Positions 1 to 9,804 of a DNA stretch of 29,010 bases are shown here, in pieces. The stretch is from positions 1 to 29,010 of the forward strand of contig PMYF01000794.1 in assembly GCA_003171295.1 (NCBI GenBank), given 5' to 3'. Position numbers and translations under genes: made by a program. The notes under the pieces were generated by a model. That model was not told the DNA's origin. It searched no databases and saw only the letters and a program-made list of their open reading frames with translations. Within the stretch, counting starts at the first letter, position 1; each line of letters starts with the position of its first letter. Origin of the DNA: Acidobacteriota bacterium. GTDB taxonomy: Bacteria; Acidobacteriota; Terriglobia; UBA7540.

Positions 1-122
1 ATTTTCAAAGGTTGATTCTATAAGAATCAAGCGAGGGCGGCAACGAGGTTCGGAGATCCGGGGTCAGCGCAATGTCTCCTCCCTTCCCAACTGCGAACTC
101 ATCCCGCCACACTCGACCTCGA

Positions 123-689
123 TCATCGCGGCTTTCGGCCGCAGAAGCGGAACCTTTGTGGGTTAGCTTCAATGCAGATTTCTTCAAAACCCGCAGCCGC
201 CAGGCGAGCTTGGAATGTTTGGGGATCGACAGGGACCAGGGTGTCCCAGATGTGAATGAGGCGCATAAAAGAGCTCGTCCGGCTGTCCACACCCGCGAAC
301 ACGCTGCCGGGCTTGAGCACTCGAAAAACCTCTCGTAGCAGCTTGTTTTGCAGGTCGGGAGAGGGCACGTGGTGGAGCATGGTGCAGCAGATGGCGCCCG
401 TGAATTGCGCATCGCCGAAACGCATGACGGTGGCATCACCCTGGATAACCGTCACATTACTGCCCCGCATTCTGGCCGTCAGGGCATCTGCGAGCGCCGG
501 ATCGATCTCAAGCGCGGTGAGGTGCGGGATGCGCGGACGCAGGATGTCCGTGGTGAGCCCGGGGCCGGGTCCCACTTCCAGAACTTCTGGCCCCAGGTCC
601 ACACGGTTCAGAACCCAGGGCATGACAGTCTCTTCCAATTCCTTGCGCCAACCGGCCGAGCGGCACAGCCAGCGATGAATGCGATTCAT
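123..689 (-). CDS. Class I SAM-dependent methyltransferase
   Basis: A 188-residue protein with the Rossmann-type methyltransferase core. Motif I is LEVGPGPG (about residues 37-44), the acidic end of strand 2 is ALEIDPA (about 59-65), a GDA motif follows where the adenine-contacting acidic residue is expected, and a CTMLHH stretch corresponds to the post-motif IV region. This is known to be the SAM-binding fold; the methyl acceptor cannot be read from the sequence. There is no signal peptide, so it should act in the cytoplasm. The start is supported by GGAGGG about seven bases upstream. It lies 72 bases downstream of the 1,227-residue membrane protein on the same strand and is probably the last gene of that transcription unit. 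The length is short for the family but the fold looks complete. The fold call is firm and the substrate is unknown. Confidence 0.85.
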   Translation of the reverse strand: MNRIHRWLCRSAGWRKELEETVMPWVLNRVDLGPEVLEVGPGPGLTTDILRPRIPHLTALEIDPALADALTARMRGSNVTVIQGDATVMRFGDAQFTGAICCTMLHHVPSPDLQNKLLREVFRVLKPGSVFAGVDSRTSSFMRLIHIWDTLVPVDPQTFQARLAAAGFEEICIEANPQRFRFCGRKPR

Positions 690-761
690 GTAGGGGACCC
701 TCCGGAACCGAGCAACCCGACCTGTAGTTTCCTGCCACCGGCGGAAGATCGGCGAGACATG

Positions 762-3700
762 TCAGGGATTGCCCTGGGCGGCCGTGAGGAGTGAAAGAAT
801 CTGCCGCAAGCTTTCGGGAAACTGCGCGCCGAGCAGAGCCATGAGTGGGACGGCGACATACAGGAGTGTTCTTAGCACCAGCTCACGGCTCAGGTTGATT
901 TGACCGGGGTTGGTGTCGTTCAAAAGGCTCAAGACAGTGTCCCGATCCATCTGCACGAAGATCCAAAACACCGTCGCGATAAAAGACAAGATAACAACCC
1001 AATTGAAAAACAGGAATTCGTTTCTCGGCTGAAATGGGTACGAAGTGACTGCCAGGAGCATAAGTAACAGGCCCGTCAGAACGAAGTACCCAAGGTTTTG
1101 AAGGGAAGGAAAGACGACCGCCAGGAAGTTTATAATCCGGCCGACGACGAATTCCTCAGCCTGGTTGAAGAATTCTTTTGCTCCCGGTGTCGGATTCAAA
1201 GGCGCGCTTTCCGTGGGATCAGAAATCCAGGATTTTTCCATCGGGGTTCCCAGAGTTTGCAGGAACCGCGAGAGGGTGTTCTGGGCACGGGCACGAGACT
1301 CGAGAGAGAGCCGCCAATTTCCCGTGACGCGACTGGCACGTTTCTTGCGGTCTGGCTCCGGCAGTGAGCGGGCGTTGGCTTGCGAACCCTCGGTCCACTG
1401 CAGTCTGAGAGCTTCGGATAGGTGCGCTTCAGCATCGTGCACCTGAGCTATCCATTCGGGAATCGACTGCCGGAGGACTTTGCGCAAGTCGGCCTCCGTG
1501 TCTGCCGCCTGAGCCAGCGTCTTGGCGGTTCGCAGCAATCGGCCCGCCTGGTCCACGGAGGACTCCAACGCGGCAAAGATCGAGGGCGGGTGGGTAAGAT
1601 TCATTTTTGCGAGACGCGGGAAAGATTCCCGGTAGCGCTTGTAAGCGCCGAGCATCGGATGCCAGGAAAGCCGTTGCAGTAATACGTGCAGACTCCGCCA
1701 GGTAAGAACCAAGCGAATGAATTCCAAGAGCAGGGCCCAATAAACAACGAAGAACGTGGCCTCGAATAACCAGTAGAAGGGCCGTGGCTCCAGGGCCCGG
1801 ACCAGGCGCGTGTTGAAGAAGTAGTGCCCAATTAGCAACGCCACAGCGATCAGCAACGCGTACGCCTTCAGGGACAATACCGACGAGCTCTCCAGCAGGT
1901 GCTTGATGTGGTTCTCCAGTTCCCACACGCCATTAAAGGAGCGAACCCGGAGTGACAAGAAACTGAGCCAGGAATGGGTATCCGCGTCTTCACCGGACGC
2001 CCGCAGGATGTCGATCATGCGAAGCCGGCGGAAGGAACACAGCGCCCACAGGCAAGCCGCCAGCGCGACCCAGAAAAGGGGCAATAGAGGCGAGAGCCCG
2101 CCCCCAAAGTCAAAGGACCGGAGATAGTTGAAGAGACCACTGACCGGGTATCTTTTCACGGTCGCGAGCCACCAGTTCACCAGAAGCCCGGCGAGAACGA
2201 AAACGAACAGACAAGCAAGAAGCGCGGACAGCACAATCTCGGGAGCGGAGCCGCGCTGGTCGGAGGGCGCTGAGAGGAAGGCTGCCAGGAGTGCCCCCAT
2301 GGCCAACAGCAGCAGCAGAATCGTCACAGCCGAAATCCCGATAGCGACTTTGGGAGTGAGGGTGGTTTGAACACTGCTACCCAACTCGCTCCCTGCCATA
2401 AGGGGCAGGCAAAAGTCTGCTACCACGACGATGTAAAGTGCCGACAAGCTCGCACAACAACAAAGCAGAAACAGGCGGCATTCCGACCAATACGCCGGTG
2501 AGGCGGTATCACCCAGGAAGATAGAAATCCGATCCGCTCCCCGCTTCTTGGATCGCCGGTATTGGCTAATAAGCAGCAGTGAAAAGGTGGAGAGAATGAG
2601 GCTGGAGCCAATAACCAGGACAACGGAATCCTCCGTATAGATTCCACCGCCCACGTTGGGCTTTCCCGCGCCTTCAAGCTTCGGGTCTTGCGCCCCGATC
2701 GTGGAAAGAGGTGAAAACGTATAGTTGTCCCTGTCTTCCCACCTTAACAAGGAAACCGGGAGGGTTTCTCCGTTTCCAACCGCTGTCACCCAGAGCGCCG
2801 GTTTGTGTGTCGCCGGCTGCTGGGCCATGGCGGGCGTCGGCAAGGGTTTTCCGTAATCGACCATCTTGCCATCCTGATGTAACAGGGCCAAGGTCGCATT
2901 GTAGACTCCCTCCGCAGCCTGGTTGGAAAACTGGAGACGGGTTTCGCCACCCCGGTAGGGATAAGTCCATAGCTGTTCGAGATTGAAGAGCGGATAGGGA
3001 GTAATAATGATCATGCCGCGCGTGAACTCATTCACTCCCGGATAGGCGTATAGGAGATCCGAGTTAATGGTGAAGAGCACCGTGGCGGGACAGTGCTGGC
3101 GGACTTCTCGGGCAAGGAAGGTGGCATCACGCACGTCCGTGGCAACAATTCCGACATAGGTGTACTGTTCGCGGGCAATCGTGGAGAGAAGGTTGGAGAG
3201 CGTCAATTCTGCAGACCGGACACTTAAATCTGAAAAGGAGGGAAGCACCTCACGGGGCTCAGCGGCGTCTTCCCGCAATAAGGGTACGGAGATCGGTTTG
3301 CCGCTCCTGGTTCCGGACGCGGTTTGTTCCTGCTGAAGTGTTCCTTTATCGGATGCCGTGCGCAAGCGCGAAATGTGCATCGGGAACGGGAGGCTCAGTA
3401 TCTCCGGGACACTTCGCGAATCCCCGCAACCCAATTGTGCTTGCCCGTTTCCCTCTTCCGGCGCGGCGAATTTATGCGTCAAGTTCTGCCCGTAAGCCGT
3501 GTTTCCTTCGGTGAGAATCGCAATCTTGCTATAGCCAAGCCGTTGAACGTAGCAGGCGACGGCATGAATCGTCTCATCATCTGGCGGCACGGTGGCTTGG
3601 AACGTCGTTTGACCCTGGCCAGCTTGGGAAAGCCAACGGGCGTCAATGGCCGTGGCCGTACCCGAAATGATTTCAAATCCTAAGTTGGAGATATGGCTGC

Positions 3701-4445
3701 GAGACTCAAGCCATCTGTCCAGCACGAAACGCAAGGAAATCGCCGAACCTGAAAAAGCCGGTCCCATCACCCGGAAAATGTCGGCCGATCCCAGGCTCGT
3801 TGTCTGGGGGAACAGGCGGGGCAGGGCAGCGTGATTGGGGTCCCAAGGATAGAACTGTGCCATCTGGTCGAGCGCGGAGAACATCGCTTGTTTGTGAATG
3901 CCCGTCGTGGGAGTTTCCCCTACCAGGAAGATGAACAAGAGCCTCCGGGCGCGCGGATCGCGGAAAAGGATCAGGCCCGGTTGAGACTCGTAGAGCGGTT
4001 GCTGCCAGGAGGGGGCGCCCTCAGTAACTCCATGATTTTTCTCCAGCCAGGGCAAGGCGAAACGGTCGAGCGCGTAACCGGCAGCCTCAGCGGCACTTTC
4101 GAGGGAATCAGCAAAGCTATCGAAAAAATGGGGTAGGCGGGAACTGACAGGATCAGGCACGGTGGCAATGAGAAATTCTATGCTATAAGGCCCACCGGAA
4201 GCGGCGCCAGAAGGATCAGCCCGACCGACCGCTTGGCTGAGAAGAAACTGCGCGACGAGATCCTGGGCACTCGGAAATCCCTGGCCAGCGCTTTTTTCCT
4301 TCAGGGGCTGCGACTTGTCCTTTGCAGCGCTGATGAGGGGCGACCTTTCCGATCCAGGGGCCCGGATTGCTGCAGTAAGCGGGTACAGGACTGCCAGTGC
4401 GGCGAAAAGAGTAACCAGGAGCGGCGCAGAATTTGGAGTTTTCAT
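762..4445 (-). CDS. Large polytopic membrane protein with periplasmic-binding-protein-like ectodomain
   Basis: A 1,227-residue protein of unknown function. An N-terminal hydrophobic segment (about 8-27) is followed by a soluble region of roughly 580 residues. Part of that region (about 225-340, with GPAFSGSAIS and VQRLGYSKIAILTEGNTAYG) resembles a type 1 periplasmic binding protein lobe. At about 610 a membrane segment (SVVLVIGSSLILSTFSLLLI) begins a block of about seven hydrophobic segments up to 925. Then comes a charged cytoplasmic region (about 930-1105) with helical, possibly coiled character, and three more hydrophobic segments at about 1110-1210. The layout suggests a receptor that senses an extracytoplasmic ligand and passes the signal into the membrane. 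No kinase, cyclase or ABC domain is visible, so the output is unknown. It lies 189 bases downstream of the broken FAD oxidase on the same strand. The gene is certain; the function is an inference. Confidence 0.8.
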   Translation of the reverse strand: MKTPNSAPLLVTLFAALAVLYPLTAAIRAPGSERSPLISAAKDKSQPLKEKSAGQGFPSAQDLVAQFLLSQAVGRADPSGAASGGPYSIEFLIATVPDPVSSRLPHFFDSFADSLESAAEAAGYALDRFALPWLEKNHGVTEGAPSWQQPLYESQPGLILFRDPRARRLLFIFLVGETPTTGIHKQAMFSALDQMAQFYPWDPNHAALPRLFPQTTSLGSADIFRVMGPAFSGSAISLRFVLDRWLESRSHISNLGFEIISGTATAIDARWLSQAGQGQTTFQATVPPDDETIHAVACYVQRLGYSKIAILTEGNTAYGQNLTHKFAAPEEGNGQAQLGCGDSRSVPEILSLPFPMHISRLRTASDKGTLQQEQTASGTRSGKPISVPLLREDAAEPREVLPSFSDLSVRSAELTLSNLLSTIAREQYTYVGIVATDVRDATFLAREVRQHCPATVLFTINSDLLYAYPGVNEFTRGMIIITPYPLFNLEQLWTYPYRGGETRLQFSNQAAEGVYNATLALLHQDGKMVDYGKPLPTPAMAQQPATHKPALWVTAVGNGETLPVSLLRWEDRDNYTFSPLSTIGAQDPKLEGAGKPNVGGGIYTEDSVVLVIGSSLILSTFSLLLISQYRRSKKRGADRISIFLGDTASPAYWSECRLFLLCCCASLSALYIVVVADFCLPLMAGSELGSSVQTTLTPKVAIGISAVTILLLLLAMGALLAAFLSAPSDQRGSAPEIVLSALLACLFVFVLAGLLVNWWLATVKRYPVSGLFNYLRSFDFGGGLSPLLPLFWVALAACLWALCSFRRLRMIDILRASGEDADTHSWLSFLSLRVRSFNGVWELENHIKHLLESSSVLSLKAYALLIAVALLIGHYFFNTRLVRALEPRPFYWLFEATFFVVYWALLLEFIRLVLTWRSLHVLLQRLSWHPMLGAYKRYRESFPRLAKMNLTHPPSIFAALESSVDQAGRLLRTAKTLAQAADTEADLRKVLRQSIPEWIAQVHDAEAHLSEALRLQWTEGSQANARSLPEPDRKKRASRVTGNWRLSLESRARAQNTLSRFLQTLGTPMEKSWISDPTESAPLNPTPGAKEFFNQAEEFVVGRIINFLAVVFPSLQNLGYFVLTGLLLMLLAVTSYPFQPRNEFLFFNWVVILSFIATVFWIFVQMDRDTVLSLLNDTNPGQINLSRELVLRTLLYVAVPLMALLGAQFPESLRQILSLLTAAQGNP

Positions 4446-4634
4446 GGCTCAAGTCTGGAGCTGGGGTCACCTCACGTGAGCCGAAGACTCGACCGGGGTG
4501 CACCCAGCACGGCGGAGGTTCTCCCGTGGGCCTGCATGACGGGCGGTCGAGAGAACGGAGGATAGAACATAGGCGCTTTCCTCACCGCGTGTCGCGAACG
4601 CCCCGGGACCGATGTCCCAGGGCACCAAGGCCTC

Positions 4635-5990
4635 TCATTCACGGAGCATGTTCCGGAAAAAACCGTTCAGAAGCCGATTGCCAGGATCATAAGTTTTCCT
4701 TGTTTTAGCGAAAAGCTTCCAGCGCTCTCCAAGGCCCTTCTGTGCCTGGGCGGGTGTGATTCTGGCAGTCTGGTTAAAGAGCGGGACCCCACCTTGGTTG
4801 CTACAGAGCTCGTTGTAGGCATCCAGGAAGGTTTCCCACCCCGGATTCGCCGTGGAAACCGGATCTACGGTCATCGCGTTGCCATCGAAGGAATAGGACA
4901 GCAAGGATTCTTGATCTTTGGCCACCCGGTACCCAACGCTCAGCATGTTGGAGCGATATCCCTTCTGCTGGTAATAATCCCGTGAGAATTGGAAATACCC
5001 GGCGAGGGCGGCGGGAAAACGGTCCTCAGGAAATGCCCAGAAGCTGAAAGTGTAACGGCTATTGTTAGAAGGGACGGGGTAGCGAATCATTTGGTCGGTC
5101 GAGATGGTGTAGTCGTCGTGAATCAAGTTCGTAAGTTTGAAACGCCACATGGCGCAGAAACCATCGATGACCCCGTAACGAATGGTCTTATCTGGAATCT
5201 CCGCTTCAACCTGCCGGCAGAACGCTGGCCCCGCCGATCCCCACAGGTAGTTGCGCAGCGGCCAAATGATGCGATTGGCTTTTCCCGAAGCACCCGGGTT
5301 GTATTTTCGAAATTCGACGGTGATCAGATTGTCAAAGGGAAAGACGTAATACATCATGGACTCGTTGCGAGCGATAAGGTCTGGCAGCTTCTGGAGGAAA
5401 TCTTCCAGGGTAAACGTTTCGTAGTAAACGGACATGGGCAGGATGGGGTGCACGCGGAGGGTGGCTTTGGTAATGATCCCGAGCAGCCCGTAACTGGACC
5501 TCACCAGTTGCAACAGTTCAGGCTGGCTCTCGTCCACCTCTAGAATGTCGCCGGAGGGAAGGACCATCTCGACCTTGGTAATATAAGACCCCACCTGGCC
5601 ATATTCGCCCGGCATGGAAGCGTCCTTTGTTCCCGCACAGGCCGCACTTCCCACCGAGAGGTTGCCGATCTCCGTATTCACGTAAAACTGTTATCCGCGT
5701 TTCTCCAGTTCCTGAGCGATATCGATGTAAAGGGCTCCGGCTTGGGCCGTGACGGTGTCAGCCGTAATCTCCAAAATGCTGTTCAGCTTGGACATCTTGA
5801 TGAGGGTTCCGCCCTCTGCCACGCCGCAGGGGGCCGTGGAGTGGTTGGAGCCGACCGCTCGGACGGGGGAAGGATATTGGGCCGGGTCCCTCAGAATGGC
5901 AATGATGTCGTCGGTCGAGTTGGCTTCTACGACAACGGCCGGATTGGAAACCAAATCCCCAAACCAATTTGTGACAGTGGTTGGCGGCAC
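4635..5990 (-). pseudogene. VAO/GULO-type FAD-dependent oxidase, interrupted by one in-frame stop
   Basis: A flavoprotein oxidase of the VAO/PCMH fold. The N-terminal part has RAVGSNHS (about residues 44-51); in this family the His of this motif often carries covalent FAD. The second half of the FAD domain follows (IGNLSVGSAA...PGEYGQVGSYI), and the end has the family-typical RKTYDPGNRLLNGFFRNML. The reading frame is open from 5990 to 4635 except for a single TAA at 5693-5691 (codon 100), just before QFYVNTEIGN; the frame continues unchanged after it. A C-to-T change in a CAA glutamine codon would explain it. I take the start as GTG at 5990 because AAAGGAGG lies six bases upstream; the ATG at 6050 falls inside a repeated intergenic sequence. 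Reinitiation at GTG 5681 would give only the C-terminal piece, lacking the flavin-linking His. It could also be a sequencing error or suppressed readthrough. Confidence 0.8.
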
Positions 5991-6013
5991 AGATGTCCTC
6001 CTTTGTGAGTTCA

Positions 6014-6055
6014 GCCCTGGGTCACGATCTTGTGCGCCTGACAGGGCCATCAGAC
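6014..6055 (+). repeat. 42-bp interspersed repeat, copy 1
   Basis: A 42-base intergenic sequence starting GCCCTGGG and containing ACGATCTTG and CCTGAC. It matches the sequence at 12956-12997 in the same orientation at about 33 of 42 positions. The 3' part can form a small hairpin around TGAC. It lies just upstream of the FAD oxidase start. It is probably a REP-like dispersed element; the role is unknown. Confidence 0.6.
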
Positions 6056-6097
6056 GGGCGGCGCTCCGGCCGGTTTATTCAATTTGGTACCACACTA

Positions 6098-6258
6098 GTG
6101 TCAAGTTGCAGAAATTCGTGACACATTTGAAACCACCGAGGTCATGCTGAGCGCAGCGAAGCATCTGCAGTTGTTTCCAAGGATTGGAAATGCAGATTCT
6201 TCGCTACGCTCAGAATGACACGCCATCGGATCTATCGCCTATTTCTGCAACTTGACAC
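6098..6258. repeat. Nested inverted-repeat element (MITE/REP-like), 161 bp
   Basis: The ends are perfect 18-base inverted repeats: GTGTCAAGTTGCAGAAAT at 6098-6115 and its complement at 6241-6258. Inside are 29-base arms (6141-6169 and 6191-6219) that pair with three mismatches. These carry the GTCAT.CTGAGCG.AGCGAAG.ATCTGCA sequence that I associate with acidobacterial dispersed repeats. The innermost loop is a perfect TTTCCAA/TTGGAAA pair (6174-6190) around three bases. No coding potential and no clear target-site duplication are visible. It may be a non-autonomous transposable element or a transcribed structural repeat. Confidence 0.75.
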
Positions 6259-6363
6259 GAGCGAGGTTTCCCCTCAGGTGACAATTCGTGACCCCTCACC
6301 CCCACCCGCAAAACGTGGGGCCCCCTTCCCGCCCCGGCTGGCGATAACGCCGGAGGCGGTCCA

Positions 6364-6384
6364 CCCTCTCCCCTAAGGAGAGGG
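6364..6384 (-). terminator. Hairpin downstream of the GMC oxidase, possible terminator
   Basis: CCCTCTCC (6364-6371) and GGAGAGGG (6377-6384) form a perfect 8-bp stem with a five-base loop, 22 bases past the GMC oxidase stop on the minus strand. There is no U-tract, so it may instead be part of a GC-rich dispersed repeat. Confidence 0.4.
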
Positions 6385-6405
6385 CTGGAATACGCTGCAT
6401 GTGAG

Positions 6406-9400
6406 CTACTTCCCCCCCTCGCGGATGGGAAGAGCAAGCGGGTCATATTCCACTTGAACGAACTGCGCGGTGAAGGCCATGAAGCGCATCCTGGCTTGTA
6501 ATTGCAGGATCGGATCATCCGTGCCCGTCACCTGGAACGATGATAAGAAACTCACCAGGCTTCCCACTGCCGCGAGGTCCTCAAAGGTCCGGAACTTCAA
6601 GTAGGCGAGTCCGAGTTGAGTGTCGGGTTGGCCTTCCTTCATTTCATAGATATGGCAGTACAGCGTGGTGTAATCCTCGAGAACCTCCTGGATGCCACGC
6701 AAGCCCCCTCCACTATCCTTTTGCATGTACTTTCTTCCCTCGAGGTAGAAGCGCCTTCCATCCGGCCGGGAGAATTCGAGGTGATACCTCATTTCGGCTT
6801 CGCCGGTCGAGGCGTTTACCCCCAGGTAGTTGAACCGGCTGTATTGTGAATCGACCACGTAGCTGACCGGCCCTGCTCCCTGGAAGTTTCCGAAGGAGAT
6901 GGAGCCCTCCAACTGGGTTTCGTGCTCCGGACCGTCAATGAACTCATTGATGTCGCGGGCCGTCATGTGAACGTCGAACTTGCAGTCCACTCCACCAGCG
7001 GGCGTCCCGGTTGCCGGAATGCGGTCTGCCAGAGTGAGGTCTCCCTGCCGGTCAGGGGTGTGCGTGGTGGCACCTTCAAAATACCAACCCACCATTTCTT
7101 CACTAAACGTCAAGCCCAGGCCGTCCGGGAGATAAACGTCCAGGAAAGGACTGAGAAGGCTCTCAGTGGGGAGCGCTTTCATGTCCGTTCGCGTCAGCAT
7201 GTAATAGAAGCCGAAATTGCCGCCGGGGAGGGAGTGAAAGATGCCAAGTGCCGCGTTGCCCATAAAGGGAGACGTGGCGGGCGGAAGACCCGTGATGTAT
7301 TCTCCGGCCATTAAGCTGTCGGAAACCTTGCGAATCTCATCGTGAAAAGGGGTGAAGTCGTTCAACTGAAAATGATCCTGGACGAAACTGGGCAGGACGA
7401 GGCCCTCCATTAAGCCCATGAGGAGGTAGCGGCTTTCCAGACGCCCGTCGGGTTTTGCATCGAAGCCCAGATAAGCCACTCCGCCGGCATGGTTCGCGTT
7501 GGAGATGACATCCATTCTCCAAACACCTTGAAGGTCCTGGCTGCTCGGAACAGTGCCGGCAGCGTAGAGTGCCTCGTGATCAGTCACCGTCATTTGCGCG
7601 AAGGTGTATTTCCGCGTCATGGGAAATGTGAACACTCGAGTCCCATTCGGATACTCTCCGAGATAGACGCGTCCGATCAAAAGGTCCTGGTTAATGACCT
7701 TGAAAATGTCGTAAAACCCGGTCCAGGGAGCGTCCAAGTACTTGAGCAGAATGTACTTGCCCGCTTCGAGCGTCCCCGCAGGCTTGCTGAGGTTGATTTC
7801 TTCCAAGCTGTTCCGCGCGTGGATGTGATCGTCGGTATCACTGGTAATGCCCGTGTAGTGGTCCCCATCCTTGTGGAATTCTTTCTTGAATCCAGTGAAC
7901 AGCGCCGAGGACATTTCGTTCAAGATATGACCGGAAGGGAAGAAGCCCTTCCAGAATTGGTCGTTGCGGATTGTGCTTGAAGCCACGTCGATCTGAGGAG
8001 TTCCACCCTGGTTCAGGAGCGTGTCGATGCCAAGGGTTGTGCACCGTCTGAAAAGAGGCTCCAACTGAGCCTCGCTGTACTCCGAAACGGCCATCGCGTC
8101 GATGGTGGACAAGCTGACAGATTTGTTGGGTTGGGGGTAAGCATTCCCCTGGAGTGCCTGAATATTCCTCTCGACGGCCCGCTCGGTAAGCGCCGAAATA
8201 GTCAGGAAAGGATTTACGTTCAGTGCGGATGGGACGAGAGAGCCATCGCAAACGAAAAGTCCTTCGTGGACGCTCCCATCGCCCGAGAACACCCTGCCGA
8301 ATTCGTCCGCGGCTCCATGTAGATAATCCTCTCCCAACGGGCATCCACCCAGAGGATGAGCTGTGACCAAATGCCGGGTCTTGAAAATGTCCCAGAGCGG
8401 GTTGGCGATGAAATTTGACTGCAAAGCACGCGCGTGGCGACGCAGCTCCTCGTTGATCCGAGTGAAGATGATTTCCCGCCCCGCACCATCCCATTCGATG
8501 TTCATACGCCCGTCCGACTCGTACCACGGGGCGTCAAAGGTCATTGTCCCGCGGGCGTCGTCATGTGCCATTACCAGATAAAACATGGTGTGGTTCAAGG
8601 CACCGTCAGCTCGGTAGGGGTGCAGAGGGTCGGAATCATTGAGGGTGCGCTGCCTCTGCGCAGTCTCGTTTCCCGCGACCGTATCCTCACCCCGCAGCAA
8701 AGCAAACCCCGCCTTTGCACCCAGGACATAGGCGCTCGGAAAAGACAGATCCTCAACGGTGATTCGGTCTTCGAGAGGAACGTTACCGTTATAGGAGATC
8801 GCGCTGACGATGGTGGGACCGGGCGGGATGGCTGCTCCGGCTTGCGGAGTCTTCAAGCCATACCCGAGCACGTTGGTAACCCACGCGCCGTTATAGGCCA
8901 GGCCGAAGAAATCTCCGTTGCCGCTGAATCCCGTGCCCAAAACCGGTGAAACGGAAAGGCCGTGCATTTCGGAGCGCAGCAGGATTTCCGGAGAATTGAT
9001 TGCCCCGGCAGAGAGGACAACGTTCTTTGCGTCCAAAGTGAATGATTCAGAAGTGAGGTCGTCCGCGACGTGCCTCCCATGAATGCGCCAGCCACCTTCT
9101 GCAAGTTTCTCAATCCATTCAACTTTGGTCTGTGTATAGATCTCTGCTCCGGCGTTTTGGGCTATCGGGAGGTAGTTCATATAGAGCGTGTTCTTCGCAC
9201 CCACGTTGCAGCCCGTTACACAATCGCCACAGTCGATGCAGGGCTTCTGCTCGACCCCATGGGGGTTCTTTCCATCCACGCCGAAATTCACGACGATATT
9301 CAGCGGGTACGCCTGGGTCCCGATTTCCACAGCACGGCGGTCCATCGCCTGCACTTTTGCCAATTGCATCGCTCGAGGATGGGGCCCCGCCGCAAGGATC

Positions 9401-9804
9401 TGGCGCGCCCGCTCGTAATAGGGCAAAAGCACGTCTCGCGTGACGGTTCGAGGCCAACTCGTCTGCTCGAAAACTTGCGCGTCTGGGATGATCGCAACGT
9501 TCGCATTGACGAGTGACGTGCCGCCCAGGCCAGACCCCTTGATTACCGAAATGTCCTTGTAGTTCAGGAATTCGTAGAGGCCCAGGGGATTGGTGTCATT
9601 GCGCTGGGCGCCCAATACGGTGTCAATTCGGTCTGGGAATGTGCCCACCGGCCATTCGCGGCCTCGCTCCAACAGGCAAATCGAGGGCTTGGGGGCAAGG
9701 TTTGCAGAAGCCAGCCTGGCTGCGAAGATGGCGCCGCCGTACCCCGACCCCACGATGATGTAGTCGTAGGTTTTTTTCCTATTTCCCCAGTCTGATCCCA
9801 GCAT
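6406..9804 (-). CDS. GMC-family flavoprotein oxidase (sterol-oxidase-like) with large C-terminal extension
   Basis: A 1,132-residue FAD enzyme. The dinucleotide-binding GSGYGG is at 19-24, followed by CLLERGREW. GSGLGGTSLVNANV is the GMC signature region. HPLGGC is at about 483-488, and the NVNPFLTISALTERA segment at about 530 holds the catalytic/FAD-contacting residues. Cys189, 192, 195 and 199 form a CxxCxxCxxxC motif, as in ferredoxin-like inserts of some GMC enzymes, and could bind an iron-sulfur cluster (inference). Residues about 560-895 are unrecognised. Residues about 900-1110 form a domain shared with the GMC-hydrolase fusion at 13205. I chose ATG 9804, with AAGAAGGG six bases upstream, over ATG 9840, which lacks a good ribosome site. 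It probably oxidises an alcohol on a hydrophobic substrate such as a sterol, reducing O2 or a cytochrome. No signal peptide is obvious. Confidence 0.88.
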   Translation of the reverse strand: MLGSDWGNRKKTYDYIIVGSGYGGAIFAARLASANLAPKPSICLLERGREWPVGTFPDRIDTVLGAQRNDTNPLGLYEFLNYKDISVIKGSGLGGTSLVNANVAIIPDAQVFEQTSWPRTVTRDVLLPYYERARQILAAGPHPRAMQLAKVQAMDRRAVEIGTQAYPLNIVVNFGVDGKNPHGVEQKPCIDCGDCVTGCNVGAKNTLYMNYLPIAQNAGAEIYTQTKVEWIEKLAEGGWRIHGRHVADDLTSESFTLDAKNVVLSAGAINSPEILLRSEMHGLSVSPVLGTGFSGNGDFFGLAYNGAWVTNVLGYGLKTPQAGAAIPPGPTIVSAISYNGNVPLEDRITVEDLSFPSAYVLGAKAGFALLRGEDTVAGNETAQRQRTLNDSDPLHPYRADGALNHTMFYLVMAHDDARGTMTFDAPWYESDGRMNIEWDGAGREIIFTRINEELRRHARALQSNFIANPLWDIFKTRHLVTAHPLGGCPLGEDYLHGAADEFGRVFSGDGSVHEGLFVCDGSLVPSALNVNPFLTISALTERAVERNIQALQGNAYPQPNKSVSLSTIDAMAVSEYSEAQLEPLFRRCTTLGIDTLLNQGGTPQIDVASSTIRNDQFWKGFFPSGHILNEMSSALFTGFKKEFHKDGDHYTGITSDTDDHIHARNSLEEINLSKPAGTLEAGKYILLKYLDAPWTGFYDIFKVINQDLLIGRVYLGEYPNGTRVFTFPMTRKYTFAQMTVTDHEALYAAGTVPSSQDLQGVWRMDVISNANHAGGVAYLGFDAKPDGRLESRYLLMGLMEGLVLPSFVQDHFQLNDFTPFHDEIRKVSDSLMAGEYITGLPPATSPFMGNAALGIFHSLPGGNFGFYYMLTRTDMKALPTESLLSPFLDVYLPDGLGLTFSEEMVGWYFEGATTHTPDRQGDLTLADRIPATGTPAGGVDCKFDVHMTARDINEFIDGPEHETQLEGSISFGNFQGAGPVSYVVDSQYSRFNYLGVNASTGEAEMRYHLEFSRPDGRRFYLEGRKYMQKDSGGGLRGIQEVLEDYTTLYCHIYEMKEGQPDTQLGLAYLKFRTFEDLAAVGSLVSFLSSFQVTGTDDPILQLQARMRFMAFTAQFVQVEYDPLALPIREGGK

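Noticed and set aside
5991..6050. ATG start at 6050 for the FAD oxidase
   Set aside because: It lies in the 42-base intergenic repeat; GTG 5990 has a perfect ribosome site.
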